Below, piece after piece: positions 43,467-52,299 of a stretch of DNA of 64,000 nt. The notes below the pieces were generated by a model that had not been told where the DNA came from, searched no databases, and worked only from the letters and a program-made list of their open reading frames with translations. Source of the stretch: Stenotrophomonas sp. ASS1 (lineage in GTDB: Bacteria; Pseudomonadota; Gammaproteobacteria; Xanthomonadales; Xanthomonadaceae); NCBI RefSeq assembly GCF_004346925.1, contig NZ_CP031167.1, forward strand, positions 2,748,001 through 2,812,000, in the 5' to 3' direction. Numbering within the stretch: the first letter of the stretch is position 1; each line of letters starts with the position of its first letter. A program made the translations under genes and the position numbers.

Positions 43467-44941
43467 GCCATCGCCTCTTGGGGTTTCTTTGCCTGCTGGC
43501 GCGGCTTCAAGGCATCTGTCGCCACCTGCCTTGGATCCGCCAACCACAAAGGCGCCACCTCGGGGAACAGTCGGAGCATGAGAGGATCCCAGGACCGGTG
43601 GGGCGCAAAGGTCGTCTCCCCCCGGGCCAAACTGGTGAGCACGCCTTTCATCTTTGCCTGGAGCTTGCCGGTGCGATCTTGGGACACGACCGTCTTCAAT
43701 TGGTGGTGTGCACGGAGCATGCAACGGTAGAACCACAAGCTCTTGGGCCAGATTTTGTGGGCGTGGTGGCCCAGCTCGGCCAGCGTTTCAAACCCGATGC
43801 CCAACGGCCGCCCTTCGCCGTGCTTGATCGAATAGCCAATCACCAGCAGTCGGTCCAAATCGGGGGCTTCCTTGGCATAAGCCGGCAGCGCGATCCCCAC
43901 CGGGGAGAACAAGCGGCGCAAGTCTTCCCAACGGCGATCGCGCTCCTTGTAGTCGGTGATCTCTCCCCGCAGCAGGGCCACGTAGAAGGTTTCGAAAGCC
44001 TCTCGCCGATGGCTCCAGACCTGCTCCTCCTGCCAGGCCATCCGGTCCATTTCTGCTTGAGCTTTGCGCCCTTCGTAGTCGAAGGCGTAGGCCCGAGGGA
44101 TGCCTCGGCTGCAGGTGTCGAACGTGAGATCGTCGAAGAAAACCTCCCGCCGCACCTCCTCGTCGTGGATCGTGCCGCCCTCCAGGCGGGGCTCCAGCCA
44201 AACACCTTCGAGGCAGAAGCGACCCTCACGCTGGGAACGGGCCACGGTGGCGGGCGTGACCCGAAACGCATTGCGGTTGTTGGCAAAAAACAGGTCGTCT
44301 TCGGACAGTCGGAACTGGTCCAGATCCAAGTCCTTAAAGAGCCACAGCATGCGCCCTCCGTTCTTTCGGTAATGCCGCATCCGCTCGGCGATGACGTGAA
44401 CGAACGTGGTGGAGAGCTGGATCTCAATGGCCCACCGCTGGCCGTCCCGCTGCGTCTGCACGTCGGGCTGGCGCCACTTCACGCCCTCAATGTCCCACCA
44501 CCGCTCTTCCAGCTTGGTCTCCTGGAAAGACGGATCAGCGTCCAAGCTGTCCCTCACCCACCCCTTGAACGCCTTGTGGAGCGCGCCCTCCTTACACAGC
44601 CCAAACCGTCGCGCCAGGATGGCTTGGGGCGAATGTCCCTTACGCCCGGTGCAGGTTTCGCGGTGGCGAGCCGTGAGGTGATCGAAGTAGAAACGGTATT
44701 CGGTTCGGGCACGGATGGCTTTGGACCTCACGCCCATGGTGTCCTGGCAATAGGGGCACATGAACCTCGGGATGCCGCCGAGCACCTCCAGTTCGGCCGC
44801 CAGCCGCCCATCCCGGACGACCTCTCCGTAATCCCGGCCTTCCATGAAGGCCTCCAACGTCAAGCATTCGCCACCCTTCCGATCCCAGACCAAATCGTGG
44901 GATCGCTTCGCAGCTGGCATGTAAAGGACGGTTCTCTCCAT
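43463..44941 (-). CDS. CoiA-like nuclease with N-terminal zinc site (DUF6035-like)
   Basis: A 492-residue protein. An N-terminal C-x2-C ... H-x3-C zinc site (FMCPYCQDTM ... FDHLTARHRETC) precedes a PD-(D/E)xK nuclease motif (KWRQPDVQTQRDGQRWAIEIQ followed by a helix TFVHVIAERMRHYRKNG), characteristic of competence protein CoiA and DUF6035 families. The long C-terminal half is helical and uncharacterised. CoiA promotes recombination of incoming single-stranded DNA in Gram-positives; in proteobacterial islands such proteins are of unknown role. It is coupled to the downstream truncated gene by ATGA. Possible defence or DNA-processing function (inference). Confidence 0.75.
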   Translation of the reverse strand: MERTVLYMPAAKRSHDLVWDRKGGECLTLEAFMEGRDYGEVVRDGRLAAELEVLGGIPRFMCPYCQDTMGVRSKAIRARTEYRFYFDHLTARHRETCTGRKGHSPQAILARRFGLCKEGALHKAFKGWVRDSLDADPSFQETKLEERWWDIEGVKWRQPDVQTQRDGQRWAIEIQLSTTFVHVIAERMRHYRKNGGRMLWLFKDLDLDQFRLSEDDLFFANNRNAFRVTPATVARSQREGRFCLEGVWLEPRLEGGTIHDEEVRREVFFDDLTFDTCSRGIPRAYAFDYEGRKAQAEMDRMAWQEEQVWSHRREAFETFYVALLRGEITDYKERDRRWEDLRRLFSPVGIALPAYAKEAPDLDRLLVIGYSIKHGEGRPLGIGFETLAELGHHAHKIWPKSLWFYRCMLRAHHQLKTVVSQDRTGKLQAKMKGVLTSLARGETTFAPHRSWDPLMLRLFPEVAPLWLADPRQVATDALKPRQQAKKPQEAMA

Positions 44942-45042
44942 GGAACTACTTTAGTCAGAACCTGTCTCGCCAGATGAGACCCTGATCCGAAAGGCATTGG
45001 CACCCAACACATCAACGCCGGCAGGGGAACAGCAACCAAGGG

Positions 45043-45756
45043 TCAATCGTCGCCAGCATCCACCACCACCTCAACCACCAAGCGAAAAGCGTTCGCTGCT
45101 CGATTCTGGTGGATACGCAACAATTGACGGCGTCTCGCCAGCGTTGCTTGCTCGAGCTCGAGCGCCTCCCGAACGAAATCGTCCCCATGCAGATCCGATT
45201 TGCGCGAGTTGCAACTCACACATGCCAACACGATGTTGGAGATGAAGTGGCTCCCCCCGTGATGCAAGGACACGTAGTGATCCTCGTGGCAACTGGTGGG
45301 CTCGCCTGGGCCGTTTACAGCACCACCCGGTCCCTCGAGGGATCTGTAGCAGTAGTAGCAGCGACGCTCCTGGAGTGCCAGCAGCGCCCTAATCTGCTCA
45401 GCGGTGCGCGAGCCCGGCGCCGCCTTCGACTTCAAGGCCCGGTGAAACGACGTTCGTCGACGTGTCTCTCGGACGCGGACTTTCCAATGTGCATGAAAGG
45501 TATCCAAGGGCAAGAGCACCTCCAGATCGGAGGACTGGAAGAAACGGCGAGCACCTGCTTTGCACGCCTCGTGAATGCTCCAATCCTCCAGCGTTTCGTT
45601 GCAGCGTGCACATCGCCCATGCTGGGTAAAAAACTGCCTCAGCTCGTCGCTGATCCCAAAACGTGCGTTGAGATCCACACGCTGAAACCGGCAACCGATC
45701 ATGCCGTCGGAAAAGACCTGATCTCCCAGGCGCTCATAGGGATAACGACGGACCAT
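45043..45756 (-). CDS. HNH endonuclease
   Basis: A 237-residue protein with an HNH domain at ~120-190. Zinc Cys pairs are CYYC and CVSC, the catalytic block is CHEDHYVSLHHGGSHFISNIV, and NSRKSD follows, all typical of HNH nucleases. An extra CARCN motif lies near residue 48. Its ATG is separated by one base from a run of ten G residues on the coding strand (45758-45767), which occupies the ribosome-binding region. It follows the RHH gene and precedes the CoiA-like gene in the same direction (101-bp gap). Confidence 0.88.
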   Translation of the reverse strand: MVRRYPYERLGDQVFSDGMIGCRFQRVDLNARFGISDELRQFFTQHGRCARCNETLEDWSIHEACKAGARRFFQSSDLEVLLPLDTFHAHWKVRVRETRRRTSFHRALKSKAAPGSRTAEQIRALLALQERRCYYCYRSLEGPGGAVNGPGEPTSCHEDHYVSLHHGGSHFISNIVLACVSCNSRKSDLHGDDFVREALELEQATLARRRQLLRIHQNRAANAFRLVVEVVVDAGDD

Positions 45757-45757
45757 G

Positions 45758-45767
45758 CCCCCCCCCC
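45758..45767. repeat. G10 homopolymer at the start of the HNH gene
   Basis: Ten consecutive C on the plus strand (G on the coding strand) lie one base upstream of the ATG at 45756. The tract replaces the normal Shine-Dalgarno sequence, so its length would set ribosome spacing. It is a classic slip-prone length. Confidence 0.9.
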
Positions 45768-45804
45768 GCCTTTGTCAGACACCCGAGAATGGTGCCCGCT
45801 TTCC

Positions 45805-46002
45805 CTACCAGCTGCCAGCAGAGATCGCCCGTGGTTGGTCCAGACCATCTCTCAGCAACAGCCGCACCAACTCGCTGACGTGAACCCCCTCCCGGGCCGC
45901 CGCCTGCTCCAGCCGCTCTTTCAGCTGCCGTGGCACGCGAACGGCCATCTGCACGTAAGGTGGCCGGCTCACGTGGACAGCCTCGCCACGGTGAGCACCC
46001 AC
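45805..46002 (-). CDS. Ribbon-helix-helix protein
   Basis: 65 residues from a GTG at 46002. The core reads VQMAVRVPRQLKERLEQAAA then REGVHVSELVRLLLRDGLDQ, a clear CopG/Arc-type RHH fold. Such proteins are small DNA-binding antitoxins or plasmid and island regulators. The start is uncertain because the frame stays open upstream (IDKWFGVGVG) without a good codon. No obvious toxin is adjacent; the HNH gene follows 49 bp downstream, so it may control that gene. Confidence 0.7.
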   Translation of the reverse strand: MGAHRGEAVHVSRPPYVQMAVRVPRQLKERLEQAAAREGVHVSELVRLLLRDGLDQPRAISAGSW

Positions 46003-46148
46003 GCCAACGCCGAACCACTTGTCGATCAGCGGTGATCCGCATGGCTACTGGGGCCGGAACCGTGTCGGCCCGGGCTGAGCGAACTTCGACTACCCAGATG
46101 CAAAACGGCGGCGAGTGGCCGCTATTTTTTCTCGCGGCTGTCTTTCCT

Positions 46149-46157
46149 CCCCCCCCC
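46149..46157. repeat. C9 homopolymer tract
   Basis: Nine consecutive C (plus strand) lie in the intergenic region upstream of the RHH gene. It is the second of four long G/C tracts in the island. Confidence 0.85.
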
Positions 46158-46273
46158 AAACCTCCGGACGCGGCCAACAAACTGACCTAGCCCAGCAATA
46201 GGAGGTTCGCTTGAGCGCAACTTTGTACCTGACTGATGCATGAGAACATTCCAGAAGGAATCTGGAGAACGCC

Positions 46274-46579
46274 ATGTCCACCATCACCACCTACGCTCTC
46301 ATCGCGGCTCTCGCCGTGGTCGTTGTTGCGGCGCTGTTCTACGCCTTCAGGCGAGACGCCGAAGCTGAGCGAATTAAGACGACGAAGGTGCTAATGCTCA
46401 AGCAGGTGCTCCCAGCTTCTCGACCACACGACGAAGCAGCCAGCGAGGCAGACGCGACACTGCCGAAAATCGAGATATCCTTGTTCAGTAACACGGACGA
46501 TGCGTATCGCAGGAACCACGTTTCGGTGATCGGTGAACGCGATGGATTCCACGGAACAAGTAACATCGGCCCTCCTTAA
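46274..46579 (+). CDS. Small membrane-anchored hypothetical protein
   Basis: 101 residues: one N-terminal transmembrane helix (YALIAALAVVVVAALFYAF), then a charged soluble domain of ~70 residues with no recognised motif. A ribosome-like GGAG (GGAATCTGGAGAACGCC) precedes the ATG. The 300 bp after it (46580-46880) hold no convincing gene. Confidence 0.6.
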   Translation: MSTITTYALIAALAVVVVAALFYAFRRDAEAERIKTTKVLMLKQVLPASRPHDEAASEADATLPKIEISLFSNTDDAYRRNHVSVIGERDGFHGTSNIGPP

Positions 46580-46880
46580 GATCGAATGACAGTAAGACCA
46601 TTGAAACCCGATTTCAGCTAGCCATACTGGAAACGCATCTAGAAACCTTAGGACTATTGTTTTTGACCAGTGACCGAGAGTGCGGGGAACCACCAAGTGA
46701 CGCGCCACAAGGGAGTGTCACCGGGCAGCTTCTATCCATTTTCTGCAGGACAGCCTGGCCAGAACATGGCAAGTCAGAATATCAAGATTCTCGCCGTCGT
46801 TCCGATACACCTAAGTGCCAAACACGTGGCGCGCACATGCTTGGAATCCAAGCGAATTGACAAAATCTCAAGGACTCGGG

Positions 46881-47195
46881 ATGAAACTATTTTATTGCAC
46901 CACCACCGTCGCTCTCGTTGCTGTCCTGGCCCTGCCAGCGCTTGCCCATGCGGAAATCCTGAAGGGTGAGCGCATCGTCGGCCATTATGGATGCGGGACC
47001 ATGACCTGCAACTTTGAAACCCCCGATGCAGGCACTTTCGATTTCGAGATGGAAGACAAGAACGTTGCACCGAAGATCTTTGCTTCTTGCAAGATCGACG
47101 ACATCTGCGCCATCACCGGAGACTTTGACATCGACAATGCGACCATCGTCAAAGTGACCAAGGTCGAGAATAGCGACCAGAAGCACCAAGACTGA
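46881..47195 (+). CDS. Small exported protein
   Basis: 104 residues with a good signal peptide (LFYCTTTVALVAVLALPALAHAE). The mature part of ~80 residues has four Cys (YGCGTMTCNF, SCKIDDICAI) in a beta-rich sequence. No family recognised. The ATG at 46881 is chosen because the leader starts there. A strong terminator follows 33 bp behind the stop. Confidence 0.7.
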   Translation: MKLFYCTTTVALVAVLALPALAHAEILKGERIVGHYGCGTMTCNFETPDAGTFDFEMEDKNVAPKIFASCKIDDICAITGDFDIDNATIVKVTKVENSDQKHQD

Positions 47196-47228
47196 CACCG
47201 CGACGCAGAGATGCCCACGGAGCAAAAG

Positions 47229-47264
47229 AAGACCCAGAGCCTAATCAGGCGCTGGGTCTTTTCT
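47229..47264 (+). terminator. Rho-independent terminator
   Basis: AAGACCCAG (47229-47237) pairs with CTGGGTCTT (47252-47260), with an inner GCCT/AGGC extension, followed by a T-rich run TTCTT. It terminates the small exported protein gene. Confidence 0.85.
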
Positions 47265-47292
47265 TAGGGGACGCTCGAAGAGACTTTCAGCG

Positions 47293-47303
47293 CCCCCCCC
47301 CCC
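47293..47303. repeat. C11 homopolymer tract
   Basis: Eleven consecutive C (plus strand) lie between the terminator and the 3' end of the YeeR-like gene. It is the longest homopolymer noticed in the window. Confidence 0.85.
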
Positions 47304-47343
47304 TAATACCCGGTACCAACTCTCCGGGCCACGGCCAGCCGCG

Positions 47344-49086
47344 TTACTCAACCTCGTTCAGCACCTCTTCCTCGATCTCGTCGAGGGAAGCCTGAACGAC
47401 GGCCTCCTTCGGCAGCGTGACCGTTGGGCGCGCCTTGGCCATCTTTTCGCAATCCGGTTCGAAGGCTTGGTAGACGAACCGAGCCCTGTCCTTGCTCGCA
47501 TACATGTCCCTCAAGAACGACGCGTTGAGCCGAGACTTGATGATCTCAACCAACGCATTGGTCTCCGATTCGGACAGCAAGTAGTCGTTCGCCACGGCTT
47601 CTACATAGCCAGGAAGCAGGCGTAGCATCTCCTTGGCATCGTCCTCCACCAGCCCATCAAGCAGGTATTTGGACGCCACACTGGACGCAGTACCACCCGC
47701 CAGCGCTCCCAGAATGCCACCGATCACCCCACCAGCAGCGGTGCCAATGACCGGAACCACCGAACCAACGGCAGCCCCACCCGCAGCGCCAGCCATCCAG
47801 CCGCCAGCACCGCCCGCTACGCTTGCGCCGTTGACCGCGAGGTTCTTACCGAACTGCGCCCAAGAGATGTTGCGGCTGAACGCGGCCCGGTAGAAGTCCG
47901 GCCCAGAAATCACGGCAGTGGTCACAGCCCCTGTGATGGCGTTGGTGCGCAACAGCTTGGCGACGTGATTGACCGCAGCGGCGCCGTAGACTGCCTTGCC
48001 CAACGACACCTGAGCGACCTTCTGAATTGCACTGCGGCCAAGGGCGCTCTGGGACACGAACTTGACCCCATCACGGGCTGCCACCACTCCAATGGCCGCG
48101 GCCTTGGTTCGCAGGATCTGGGCGGTAGCGATCCCAGAAACAAAGGAAGTTGCACCGGATTCCAGTGCCATGGTCAGCGCACCATTCAGCGCCTCCATAC
48201 TGGTTCGCCCATCCCACTTTTGCCGAGCGAAGTTGATGGAGAAGGAGATCGCGAATGCATAGCTGGAAGCGATGCTCTGCGTCTTCATGTCATAGGTCAG
48301 GCTATCGATGTTGCCAGCCCGGGCGATGTTCCTCGCCTGACGGTAAGTCGTGCTGCCCTTCTTAATGATGCGCTCGGCTTCCGCCGGATCGCTGATACCC
48401 GGCACCTGACCGCTGCTGATGCGCTTGCGCATCAACTTGATCGCGTCCTCATACTGATCGGACGGCACTTCAAGCAACTGCCCTTCGTAGCGATAGCCAT
48501 CCGCTCCAAACGCCGATCCAACCGTTTCACTCGCGGTCGCAAAATACTTGGTCTGAATCCGAACGCCGTCCACGATTCGATCGGGGCCGTTGAGCGAATT
48601 GTCCGCGCCAACCTGCTCAACCTTCCGACCAGCAAGGATGTCGGCAAAGGCGTTTGCCTCCTCCGCTGCGAAGCCCGTTCCACCTTTGGTGTGGAACTTG
48701 TTGATCTGGGTGCGCTCCAAGCCGACAGCCACCGCCGACGTTGACAGCATTTCATAGAGGTTGCCGATGCCGGGCGGATCGGAAAACGCCACCGTGCCCA
48801 TGAGCACGGAAGCAGCAGTCTCATCCCAACGGATCATCAGAATCGGGGATTCACCCTCCCCCGCGACGTTGGTGACCACAAAGCCCTGAGCATCGAGTGA
48901 CTTCAACACCCGCTCCAGCCCAGCAGCGATTGCTGGGGTATCCATCACAAAGCGCAGCGCGCCATGCCCGCCGCGGGACGCTGCATCGATGTGGGTGGTC
49001 AACGTGGACAGAACCTTGTCCGCCCAGGCGTCGGAACGCTGCTGCGCCGTCCGGCGGAGGTCTGCAGCCGAAACAATCGTGTTCAA
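47344..49086 (-). CDS. YeeR-like inner-membrane protein with glycine-zipper region
   Basis: A 580-residue protein. The N-terminal ~100 residues (GLERVLKSLDAQGFVVTNVA) resemble the small protein encoded just upstream. The middle matches, from memory, the YeeR inner-membrane family of prophages and islands: NGPDRIVDGVRIQTKYFATA, LLEVPSDQYEDAIKLM, GQVPGISDPAEAERIIKKG and QARNIARAGNIDSLTYD. The second half is hydrophobic with a Gly-rich helix-forming stretch (~430-480; GGAGGWMAGAAGGAAVGSVV, GGVIGGILGALAGG). Such zippers suit pore or channel formation. Function unknown; a toxin or phage-defence role has been neither shown nor excluded here. It is preceded by its companion with a 28-bp gap. Confidence 0.7.
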   Translation of the reverse strand: MNTIVSAADLRRTAQQRSDAWADKVLSTLTTHIDAASRGGHGALRFVMDTPAIAAGLERVLKSLDAQGFVVTNVAGEGESPILMIRWDETAASVLMGTVAFSDPPGIGNLYEMLSTSAVAVGLERTQINKFHTKGGTGFAAEEANAFADILAGRKVEQVGADNSLNGPDRIVDGVRIQTKYFATASETVGSAFGADGYRYEGQLLEVPSDQYEDAIKLMRKRISSGQVPGISDPAEAERIIKKGSTTYRQARNIARAGNIDSLTYDMKTQSIASSYAFAISFSINFARQKWDGRTSMEALNGALTMALESGATSFVSGIATAQILRTKAAAIGVVAARDGVKFVSQSALGRSAIQKVAQVSLGKAVYGAAAVNHVAKLLRTNAITGAVTTAVISGPDFYRAAFSRNISWAQFGKNLAVNGASVAGGAGGWMAGAAGGAAVGSVVPVIGTAAGGVIGGILGALAGGTASSVASKYLLDGLVEDDAKEMLRLLPGYVEAVANDYLLSESETNALVEIIKSRLNASFLRDMYASKDRARFVYQAFEPDCEKMAKARPTVTLPKEAVVQASLDEIEEEVLNEVE

Positions 49087-49114
49087 GACGAGCTCCTTTC
49101 GCTTGGCGAGGTGA

Positions 49115-49543
49115 TCAGATCAACGGCGCAGGGGTCGGCGGCAGGCTAGAGCCGCTTGCGTCTTCGGATTCTTCCTGCTCCTCGGCCCAGCTGATATCCA
49201 GAACCACAGCTTCTTTGTGACGCGGTGCCTCTACCGAGGCATCGGTGTCAGCTCCACTGCCAGCGGCCGTCCGCAGCACTTTCTTGGTAACAGCCGTTGA
49301 GACCGCAAGGCGCTTCCCGCGCTGCGAGACGTTGAAGCCTTGTTGAGTTAGGGCGTCCATAACTTCCTCAAGGCCAGCCTCCTCGTTCTCACTCACCTGG
49401 AGCTCATAGGACGCTGCCATCTCGCCGCTATCGGAGGCGGCCGAGATTACCGCGGTGATCTGCTCCAAGTGTGCCGTCCGCCACTGTTCGCGCACTGCGG
49501 CCATGTTGCCGCGCGCCTGGGCGGCCGAAATATCCAATGCCAT
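49115..49543 (-). CDS. Companion protein of the YeeR-like gene
   Basis: A 142-residue acidic protein. The first ~85 residues (HLEQITAVISAASDSGEMAA, EEVMDALTQQGFNVSQRGKR) parallel the N-terminus of the downstream large protein (THIDAASRGGHGALRF ... GLERVLKSLDAQGFVV), so the two share a domain. The C-terminal half is acidic, Ser/Pro-rich and disordered. An AAGGAG ribosome site precedes the ATG at 49543. No membrane segment. A regulatory or inhibitory partner is possible (inference). Confidence 0.65.
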   Translation of the reverse strand: MALDISAAQARGNMAAVREQWRTAHLEQITAVISAASDSGEMAASYELQVSENEEAGLEEVMDALTQQGFNVSQRGKRLAVSTAVTKKVLRTAAGSGADTDASVEAPRHKEAVVLDISWAEEQEESEDASGSSLPPTPAPLI

Positions 49544-49626
49544 CTTGAAGCTCCTTGTGTTGGTTGGGACGCCAGTGGAACCGAATCTCGTCGCACACAT
49601 TGAGAAAGTGGAGAACATAGTTTGCG

Positions 49627-49633
49627 CCCCCCC
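49627..49633. repeat. C7 tract in the promoter region of the YeeR-like operon
   Basis: Seven consecutive C (plus strand) lie 84 bp upstream of the companion gene, between TTGCGC and TATGTT on the coding strand. In the present form the spacing between these two boxes is 21 bp. The rest of the 310-bp gap 49544-49853 holds no convincing gene. Confidence 0.6.
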
Positions 49634-49853
49634 GGCCCTTGCGCAACTGGCACCACAAGTCTGGTCGTCCGTGAGGTTAGCGGCCGACAATCGCCCAGCT
49701 TGAGACCCCGATTCTTACAACCACTGGGTAGCGCGCGTCCTCGGTCGAAAGAGCTAACGATCTGAGAATAAAGGGCTTCTCGAACACGCCATTGCCGGCC
49801 CAAGGAATGCCAACAAGACAAAGCATCGGGAGCCGAACACGCTCTATCCACAA

Positions 49854-50057
49854 TCAGTGGCGCCTGGGCTTTGGACGCAACCCCAGGTGAGCCAGGTCGG
49901 CGCTCACCACAGGTGATGGAACGCCCAGGGCTTGGGCAATGGCCGCCCGGCGGTGTTCCTCTCTAAACATCCGGGCGACTTCGGAGCGGCGGTGGGTAAG
50001 ATCTCGACTCAACCCTAACGTCTCAGTGCCGCCCGGCCACAGGCGCCCTCGTTGCAT
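49854..50057 (-). CDS. Possible small HTH protein
   Basis: 67 residues with the sequence SEVARMFREEHRRAAIAQAL then GVPSPVVSADLAHLGLRPKP, which looks like a helix-turn-helix as in small island regulators. The first ~20 residues overlap the end of the broken glycine-zipper gene, so the start may be further in. No partner is recognised. Confidence 0.45.
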   Translation of the reverse strand: MQRGRLWPGGTETLGLSRDLTHRRSEVARMFREEHRRAAIAQALGVPSPVVSADLAHLGLRPKPRRH

Positions 50058-50559
50058 GACGATGCATTCTCACCACCACCCCATGCTTCAACACGCGCAA
50101 TCGGCACAACCCGTGTCTTACTGCCCTCCCCCACCAGGAACACTTGGTCGCCTTCGCGCACGTCCACGTCGGCGTCTTGGACTACCGCCAGGACGCGCTG
50201 GCGGCGATCGGACAAGACGCACACATAAATCTCCACTGCACGGCGGCCGCTGAGGCCCTTTTGAATGGCGGTTCCGGCGCCCCACCGATGACGCCACCGG
50301 CCACACGGGCGGCATTGCGGTAGTCACCGTCCACCTTGCGAGCCGCGCCGTAGCCCACAGCGGCGCCGACGGCCGAGCCAGCGTTGAGCCGCTGGTCTGA
50401 CTTCAGCTGAACCGTGCGAACCATCAGGACCTCGCCCAGTCGGCCGCCCTAGACGGACAGGGCTTCGGACGAACCGTAACAGCGAGCAGAGGTGGAATCG
50501 GCGGCAAAGGCGGCTGGAGCAGACAACGCCAATGCAATGGTCAGAACGATGGGCTTCAA
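50015..50559 (-). pseudogene. Glycine-zipper outer-membrane lipoprotein-like gene, broken
   Basis: A TTG start at 50559 with GGAGG upstream begins a signal-like leader (KPIVLTIALALSAPAAFAAD). The frame meets an in-frame TAG at 50449-50451, continues as a SlyB/17-kDa-type glycine zipper (NAGSAVGAAVGYGAARKVDG, AARVAGGVIGG), then derails in a run of four G; the conserved ending (AVEIYVCVLSDRRQRVLAVV ... KTRVVPI) is in the next frame. One lost base restores the full 182-codon frame. It is a pseudogene unless the run and the stop are sequencing errors. Confidence 0.75.
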
Positions 50560-50797
50560 GGTGCACCTCCATTTCGTGAGTAGGTTTACCTATGCATGGA
50601 TCGATTTTGGAAATGCGCAAGGGGTGCTTCGGAGTTCGGTTACACAAGCTGCAGCCCGCGTCATTAAATTGACGGAAAAGCGACAAAATGATGCATATAG
50701 ACAGAGATTGATGCTCAGGCGATGATTCTGCCCACAACTGGCAAGGAAGAAGAGTTCATCGGCCGCAGGTGCCGCGATTTCGACCGGCGGCGGAGCT

Positions 50798-51016
50798 GTG
50801 GCTGGTGCGACCTCAGCGATCCTCGGCGTAACCAGTGGTGCAGCAGCCGGAACCGCCGGTGCAGCCGCTGTGACCTCCGGCCTGGCAACCGTCGGAAGTG
50901 TTGTGGGTGGTGGCATGCTTGCTGGACTGGGCGTGGTCGCGGCCGCACCAATTGCGGGCGGTGCCGCGATGTTCGGCGTTTACAAGCTTTACCAACGCAT
51001 GGCATCCAAGAAGTAA
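50798..51016 (+). CDS. Gly/Ala-rich membrane-type fragment
   Basis: 72 residues, almost entirely Gly/Ala/Val/Thr with a final YKLYQRMASKK. The frame is open upstream to a TGA near 50718 without an ATG, so this is probably the C-terminal remnant of a longer glycine-rich membrane protein. It resembles the zipper region of the YeeR-like protein only in composition. Confidence 0.35.
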   Translation: MAGATSAILGVTSGAAAGTAGAAAVTSGLATVGSVVGGGMLAGLGVVAAAPIAGGAAMFGVYKLYQRMASKK

Positions 51017-51529
51017 CTGCTTAAGCGGTTTCCATCTGCATCGCGCAGACTTCATCAATGCCTGAAGGTGGCCATCCAAGCTAGCAACCTTGGTGGCCGC
51101 TCTTGCCAGCTTGTGGCTCAACCCCTTGGACCAGAAGGCCACGTTGACCTCAATGCCCTGCTGGCGCGGCCAGAGCGCGGGCGTGACGCGTAAACCCGAG
51201 CGTACCGAGGCCGTTCACGCAGGGTCAGCAACCGGCGGAGCGCGGGATAGTCCGCGCCCACCCGCTGGGATGCACGATGGGTTCGCGCATGCTCGATAGC
51301 ACACGCATAGAGATGGCTGTTGCCCCAGGTAGATCAGACCGGCCATTTCTTCTGCTTTCTCTCTCGCACCTCCGTATCTGGCAAAGAATCTGAGTCCGGC
51401 AAACTCTCCTGTCGTGCGATGATCTTGATCGACATTCAACCTGTGATGATGTGGGAACGCCCTCCCTCAACCTGCCAAACCGTCTATGGAAGTGGCAAAA
51501 TTGGAGAATCACTCACAGGGGGAAATTGG
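51017..51529. other. Intergenic region without a convincing gene
   Basis: 513 bp with only short or interrupted frames. On the minus strand a piece reading VAFWSKGLSHKLARAATKVA (about 51060-51142) looks protein-like and may be a remnant of an island gene, but it is cut by stops. Nothing else recognised. Confidence 0.4.
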
Positions 51530-52138
51530 ATGTCCGACACAACCTACAGCCACCGCATCCTCAAGACTTATGGCCTGCTGGTGGACTTCGAAGGTAAGCC
51601 ACGCCTCAAGAACGTTCCGTCGCCTCTAACCGGCCAAAAGAAGGCAAAGGAGACGATGGAAAAGTGGACGCAGCGAGTGCTGGGTGATGAGGTCAGCAAG
51701 GTCCGTATCTACCGACCGGCACGCGTTAAAAGTGACACACTCATTGCCAGCCTTACAGACACGCACGATGCCAAGCTGGTGCGGGACATTGTTCGCGGCG
51801 CCGTTCGCAAGAAGAGCAAGTCAGCGAAAGCAAAGATTGAAGAAATCAAGGTGGAGCACGCCGCCGAGCTTAGGAAGCGCGGAGCCACCGCGCGAGAACT
51901 TCGGAAGGCACACGAAGAAGACCTGTCGGGAAAGCTCGATGAGATCTTGGCTGCGACGGCCTATCTGCCGTTGGACGACCTTCAGGACTTGGTGGTGGAA
52001 CTCGGAGACGACTTGAGCCCTTCGGTCCGCAGCTGGGCACTTGCCTTGACTCCGGCCAAAGATGCAGACGAGGTTTCCGTCATCGACGTTCTCAAGCAAA
52101 TGCTCTTGCGCATGGACGTGCTTTCGAAGAACAAGTAG
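51530..52138 (+). CDS. Hypothetical island protein
   Basis: A 202-residue soluble protein. The N-terminal domain is beta-like (SHRILKTYGLLVDFEGKPRL, KVRIYRPARVKSDTLIASL), the central part a highly charged helix or coiled coil (~95-145; KSKSAKAKIEEIKVEHAAEL) and the C-terminus helical. The ATG at 51530 is preceded by AGGGGGAAA; longer upstream extension is not convincing. Family not recognised; no membrane segment. Confidence 0.7.
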   Translation: MSDTTYSHRILKTYGLLVDFEGKPRLKNVPSPLTGQKKAKETMEKWTQRVLGDEVSKVRIYRPARVKSDTLIASLTDTHDAKLVRDIVRGAVRKKSKSAKAKIEEIKVEHAAELRKRGATARELRKAHEEDLSGKLDEILAATAYLPLDDLQDLVVELGDDLSPSVRSWALALTPAKDADEVSVIDVLKQMLLRMDVLSKNK

Positions 52139-52299
52139 CCAGAATTTGGCAACCACTGTCGCGCACCCTGCCGCCTCCCGAGAGGCGGGTGCGCATTCAG
52201 TCACTTGTTCGCGGGTCACACTGCCATATTCAGACGCGCCCCTCTTGCCCGGGAGCGCGGTCGAGGCTGGTCGTTGGAGGCATGTTTTTCAGCCTCCTG

